Origin: Fen-1058 sp964398185
GTDB lineage: Bacteria > Chloroflexota > Anaerolineae > Fen-1058
Direction of reading: 5' to 3'
Assembly: GCA_964398185.1 (NCBI GenBank)
Contig: CAYNML010000007.1
Coordinates: 55,415-119,414, forward strand
DNA: 64,000 nucleotides
Below are positions 61,740 through 64,000 of this stretch, in pieces (the stretch's first letter is position 1; each line of letters opens with the position of its first letter). A program made the position numbers and the translations under genes. The notes beneath the pieces are model-generated. The model was not told where the DNA came from and made no database searches. It was given only the letters and a program-made list of their open reading frames with translations.

Positions 61740-62807
61740 ATGTCTGTCCGCACTGCCCGCAAGCCTGCCTCAACTCCCCGGCGTGTGACCATGGCGCAGA
61801 TCGCTGAGAAGAGCGATGTGTCGCTGACGACGGTATCGCTGGTGTTGCGCAACAAATCAGGCGCGGGCATTCCGGCGGAAACCCGGCAGCGGGTGCTGAA
61901 CACTGCGCGCGAATTGGGTTATCGCCCCCGGACCCCTAACGGCGATCTGCCGCGTCAGACGCTGGCGCAAATCGGCGTGGTGTTGCGCGCCCGCGAAGAT
62001 GATTTGCCGCTGGCGAATCCCTTTTATTCCCACATTCTCGCGGGCATCGAAGCGGCCTGCCGCCAGAACCGCTTGAATTTCCTCAGCGCCACTTTACCCG
62101 TCAATGCCGACAGCTATCCCATCGAAGTGCCGCGCCTCTTGGCAGACGAGCGCGTTGACGGTCTGCTGCTGGTGGGCACCTTCGTCGATCGCACGCTCGA
62201 TCATTTGCTGGGCGAAAAATCGGTGCCCACAGTGCTGGTGGACGCCTACTCCGATTCGAACGCATATGACGCCGTGGTGACCGAGAACTATCCCGGCGCG
62301 TATCAAGCCGTGTCGCACCTGATCGCTCACGGTCACCAGCACATCGGCATTGTGGGCAGCCTGGCGCGGGCTTATCCTTCCATCCGTGAACGGCGGCGCG
62401 CCTATGTGGATGCGCTGCAAGAGCACGGCCTCACGGCCACTTACTTCGCCGACTGCCATCTGCAGCGCGAGGCGGCGTTCGCGGTGACCACGCAGCTGCT
62501 GCAGCAGCAGCCGCAGATAACGGCGCTGTTTGGCGTCAACGACGATATGGCCATTGCGGCCATGCGCGCCGCCCAGACGCTGGGCAAGCGTGTACCGCAG
62601 GATATCTCGGTCATCGGTTTTGACGACATCGATCTGGCGCATTTGACCGTGCCGGCGTTGACGACGATGCAAGTGGACAAGATCAGCCTGGGCCGGACAG
62701 CCGTGCAAACGCTTCTCAATCGCGTGCAGTCGCCGGAATCGCCGCGTATGACGGTGGAGCTGCGCCCGCGCCTGATCGAGCGACAATCGGTGCGCGACAT
62801 TCGTTAA
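61740..62807 (+). CDS. LacI family transcriptional regulator
   Basis: 355-aa repressor. The N-terminal helix-turn-helix is TMAQIAEKSDVSLTTVSLVL followed by the hinge RQRVLNTARELGYRP. The effector-binding domain (about 70-340) is of the periplasmic-binding type, with ALFGVNDDMAIAAMRAAQTLG and ISVIGFDDIDLAHLTVPALTT as signatures. It likely responds to a sugar. It sits 13 bases upstream of the GH130 gene and probably controls both genes. GGAG at 61730-61733 precedes the ATG. Confidence 0.93.
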   Translation: MSVRTARKPASTPRRVTMAQIAEKSDVSLTTVSLVLRNKSGAGIPAETRQRVLNTARELGYRPRTPNGDLPRQTLAQIGVVLRAREDDLPLANPFYSHILAGIEAACRQNRLNFLSATLPVNADSYPIEVPRLLADERVDGLLLVGTFVDRTLDHLLGEKSVPTVLVDAYSDSNAYDAVVTENYPGAYQAVSHLIAHGHQHIGIVGSLARAYPSIRERRRAYVDALQEHGLTATYFADCHLQREAAFAVTTQLLQQQPQITALFGVNDDMAIAAMRAAQTLGKRVPQDISVIGFDDIDLAHLTVPALTTMQVDKISLGRTAVQTLLNRVQSPESPRMTVELRPRLIERQSVRDIR

Positions 62808-62820
62808 TCCAGGAGATTTC

Positions 62821-63804
62821 ATGCCGAACGTGTCTATCGTGGGACAACCATTAGCCAATCTGCCGTGGGAGGAGCGCCCGGCTGGGTGCAGCGACGTCGT
62901 GTGGCGGTACAGTGCCAACCCCATCATCCCGCGGGATGCCATCCCGACCTCTAACAGCATTTTCAACAGCGCGGTGGTACCGTTCAAAGACGGTTTTGCC
63001 GGCGTCTTTCGCTGCGATGACAAAGCGCGCACCATGAACATTCACCGCGGCTTCAGCCGTGATGCGGTCCACTGGGAGATCGATCCCAGCCCGATCGAGT
63101 TCACTGGCGACCCGGATGTGATTGAATTCCAGTATCGCTACGATCCGCGCGTATGCTGGATCGAAGATCGGTACTACGTATCGTGGTGTAACGGCTATCA
63201 TGGCCCCACGATCGGCCTCGGCTGCACGACGGACTTTGAGACGTTCCAGCAACTGGAAAATGCCTTTCTGCCGTACAACCGCAATGGCGTGTTGTTCCCG
63301 CGCCGCATCAACGGCAAGTATGCCATGGTCAGCCGCCCCAGCGATACGGCGCACACGCCCTTTGGCGACATCTTTTATTCCGAAAGCCCCGACCTGATCC
63401 ACTGGGGCAGGCACCGCTGGGTGATGAGTCCGATCGGGGGGTGGCAATCCACCAAGGTCGGCGCCGGGCCGACACCCATCGAGACCAGCGAGGGCTGGCT
63501 CATGTTCTATCACGGGGTGCTGACGTCGTGTAACGGCTTTGTGTACAGTTTCAGTGCGGCGCTGCTTGACCTCGATCAGCCGTGGAAGATTATCGCGCGC
63601 GCCAGGCCTTACCTGCTCTCGCCGCAGACGCTGTATGAGTGCGTGGGCGATGTGCCCAACGTGGCCTTCCCGTGCGCGGCGCTGATCGATGCGCCCACCG
63701 GCCGCGTGGCGATTTACTATGGCTGCGCCGATACGGTGACGGGCCTGGCCTTTGCCTACATCGACGAAGTCGTTGACTTCGTGAAGCGCAATCGGGTCGG
63801 CTAA
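62821..63804 (+). CDS. GH130-type glycoside phosphorylase or hydrolase
   Basis: 327-aa five-bladed beta-propeller enzyme of the GH130 family, which includes mannosyl-glucose and beta-mannoside phosphorylases. Motifs: FNSAVVPFKDGFAGVFRCDD, EFQYRYDPRVCWIEDRYYV, PYNRNGVLFPRRINGKYAMV, GAGPTPIETSEGWLMFYHGV and the C-terminal DVPNVAFPCAALID. GH130 enzymes use Asp in the first segment and, in phosphorylases, basic residues to bind phosphate; I cannot tell phosphorylase from hydrolase here. It is cytoplasmic (no signal peptide) and is placed directly after lacI, so it likely acts on a beta-mannoside taken up by a transporter outside the window. Confidence 0.88.
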   Translation: MPNVSIVGQPLANLPWEERPAGCSDVVWRYSANPIIPRDAIPTSNSIFNSAVVPFKDGFAGVFRCDDKARTMNIHRGFSRDAVHWEIDPSPIEFTGDPDVIEFQYRYDPRVCWIEDRYYVSWCNGYHGPTIGLGCTTDFETFQQLENAFLPYNRNGVLFPRRINGKYAMVSRPSDTAHTPFGDIFYSESPDLIHWGRHRWVMSPIGGWQSTKVGAGPTPIETSEGWLMFYHGVLTSCNGFVYSFSAALLDLDQPWKIIARARPYLLSPQTLYECVGDVPNVAFPCAALIDAPTGRVAIYYGCADTVTGLAFAYIDEVVDFVKRNRVG

Positions 63805-63855
63805 GATTAGGATATATCATCCGTTGCCTCGGGAGCGCTCTCGCGAAGCAGTGCT

Positions 63856-64000
63856 ATGAACCTTGAGCAGATAGCCAAACTCAGCGGCGTTTCACGCTCC
63901 ACCGTGTCACGGGTGATCAACAACGATCCCCATGTAAGCGAGACGACGCGCGAGAAAGTGCTGCAGGTAGTCCGGCGCACGAATTACACGCCCAATGCGG
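63856..64000 (+). CDS. Second LacI family regulator, cut by the window end
   Basis: Only the N-terminal 48 codons are present: MNLEQIAKLSGVSRSTVSRVIN, NDPHVSETTREK, then VLQVVRRTNYTPN. This is a full LacI helix-turn-helix and hinge start. The ATG at 63856 is 52 bases after the GH130 stop. It is probably a separate regulator of the following sugar genes, or of the same locus. No strong ribosome-binding site is evident. Confidence 0.85.
   Translation, partial: MNLEQIAKLSGVSRSTVSRVINNDPHVSETTREKVLQVVRRTNYTPNA

Overview
The window looks like a draft or metagenome-assembled chromosome segment from a G+C-rich bacterium. It contains two runs of exactly 100 Ns, which are scaffold gaps. Several features fit a Chloroflexota (Anaerolineae-like) lineage: many GAF-domain histidine kinases, secreted DUF5666-type proteins, Thr/Pro-rich lipoproteins, no outer-membrane assembly genes, and dense sigma-70 style promoters of the form TGnTATAAT. 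That placement is inference, not shown by a marker gene. No rRNA, tRNA, CRISPR array or insertion sequence was found.

Layout. 1-7.5 kb: a partial GAF kinase, secreted DUF5666 proteins, a class A penicillin-binding protein and a small anchored protein. 7.5-18.5 kb: a response regulator, an M20 peptidase, TrmI, ribosomal protein L25, a repeat protein, a large TPR protein, Lgt, a CCA-adding-type nucleotidyltransferase and membrane proteins. 18.7-25.5 kb (minus strand): EtfA/EtfB, a broken hicBA remnant, a GAF kinase, a type II restriction-modification pair and an acyl-CoA dehydrogenase. 25.7-34.1 kb: TPR protein, prepilin peptidase, cupin, SRAP protein, zinc-ribbon protein, MutL and a DUF4013 protein. 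34.4-44.2 kb: a TetR-controlled beta-oxidation operon (thiolase, a PRPP synthetase, 3-hydroxyacyl-CoA dehydrogenase, enoyl-CoA hydratase, two acyl-CoA dehydrogenases, EtfB, EtfA). 44.2-48.4 kb: a UPF0175/DUF3368 toxin-antitoxin pair beside a visibly A+T-richer two-gene unit encoding an unrecognised 182-aa protein and a SNF2 helicase fused to an Mrr-like nuclease. 48.4-53.6 kb: an acyl-ACP desaturase-like protein, an OmpR/histidine kinase pair and two tandem paralogous lipoproteins. 53.7-59.7 kb: larE-larB-larC (nickel-pincer cofactor synthesis), a HAD phosphatase, a CoA-transferase alpha subunit and a nitronate-monooxygenase-like flavoprotein. 59.7-64 kb: an ABC exporter and a LacI/GH130 glycoside locus, with a second LacI gene cut by the window end.

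The most unusual DNA signal is a set of heptanucleotide tandem repeat families (AAACGTR, CAATGAN, GAGTAAY, GATTTNN, TGGTNNY, YGATCCC). They fill stop-to-start intervals, and a repeat unit often supplies the stop codon, and sometimes the next start codon. Arrays are also translated inside the penicillin-binding protein and the MutL linker. One assembly gap abuts such an array and the other is bordered by it. A second family, an 87-122 bp imperfect palindrome beginning CGTCATTGCG, occurs four times, once translated in frame inside etfA.

The best candidate for an undescribed system is the SNF2-Mrr two-gene unit at 45268-48331. It sits next to a toxin-antitoxin pair that is flanked by 47-bp direct repeats.
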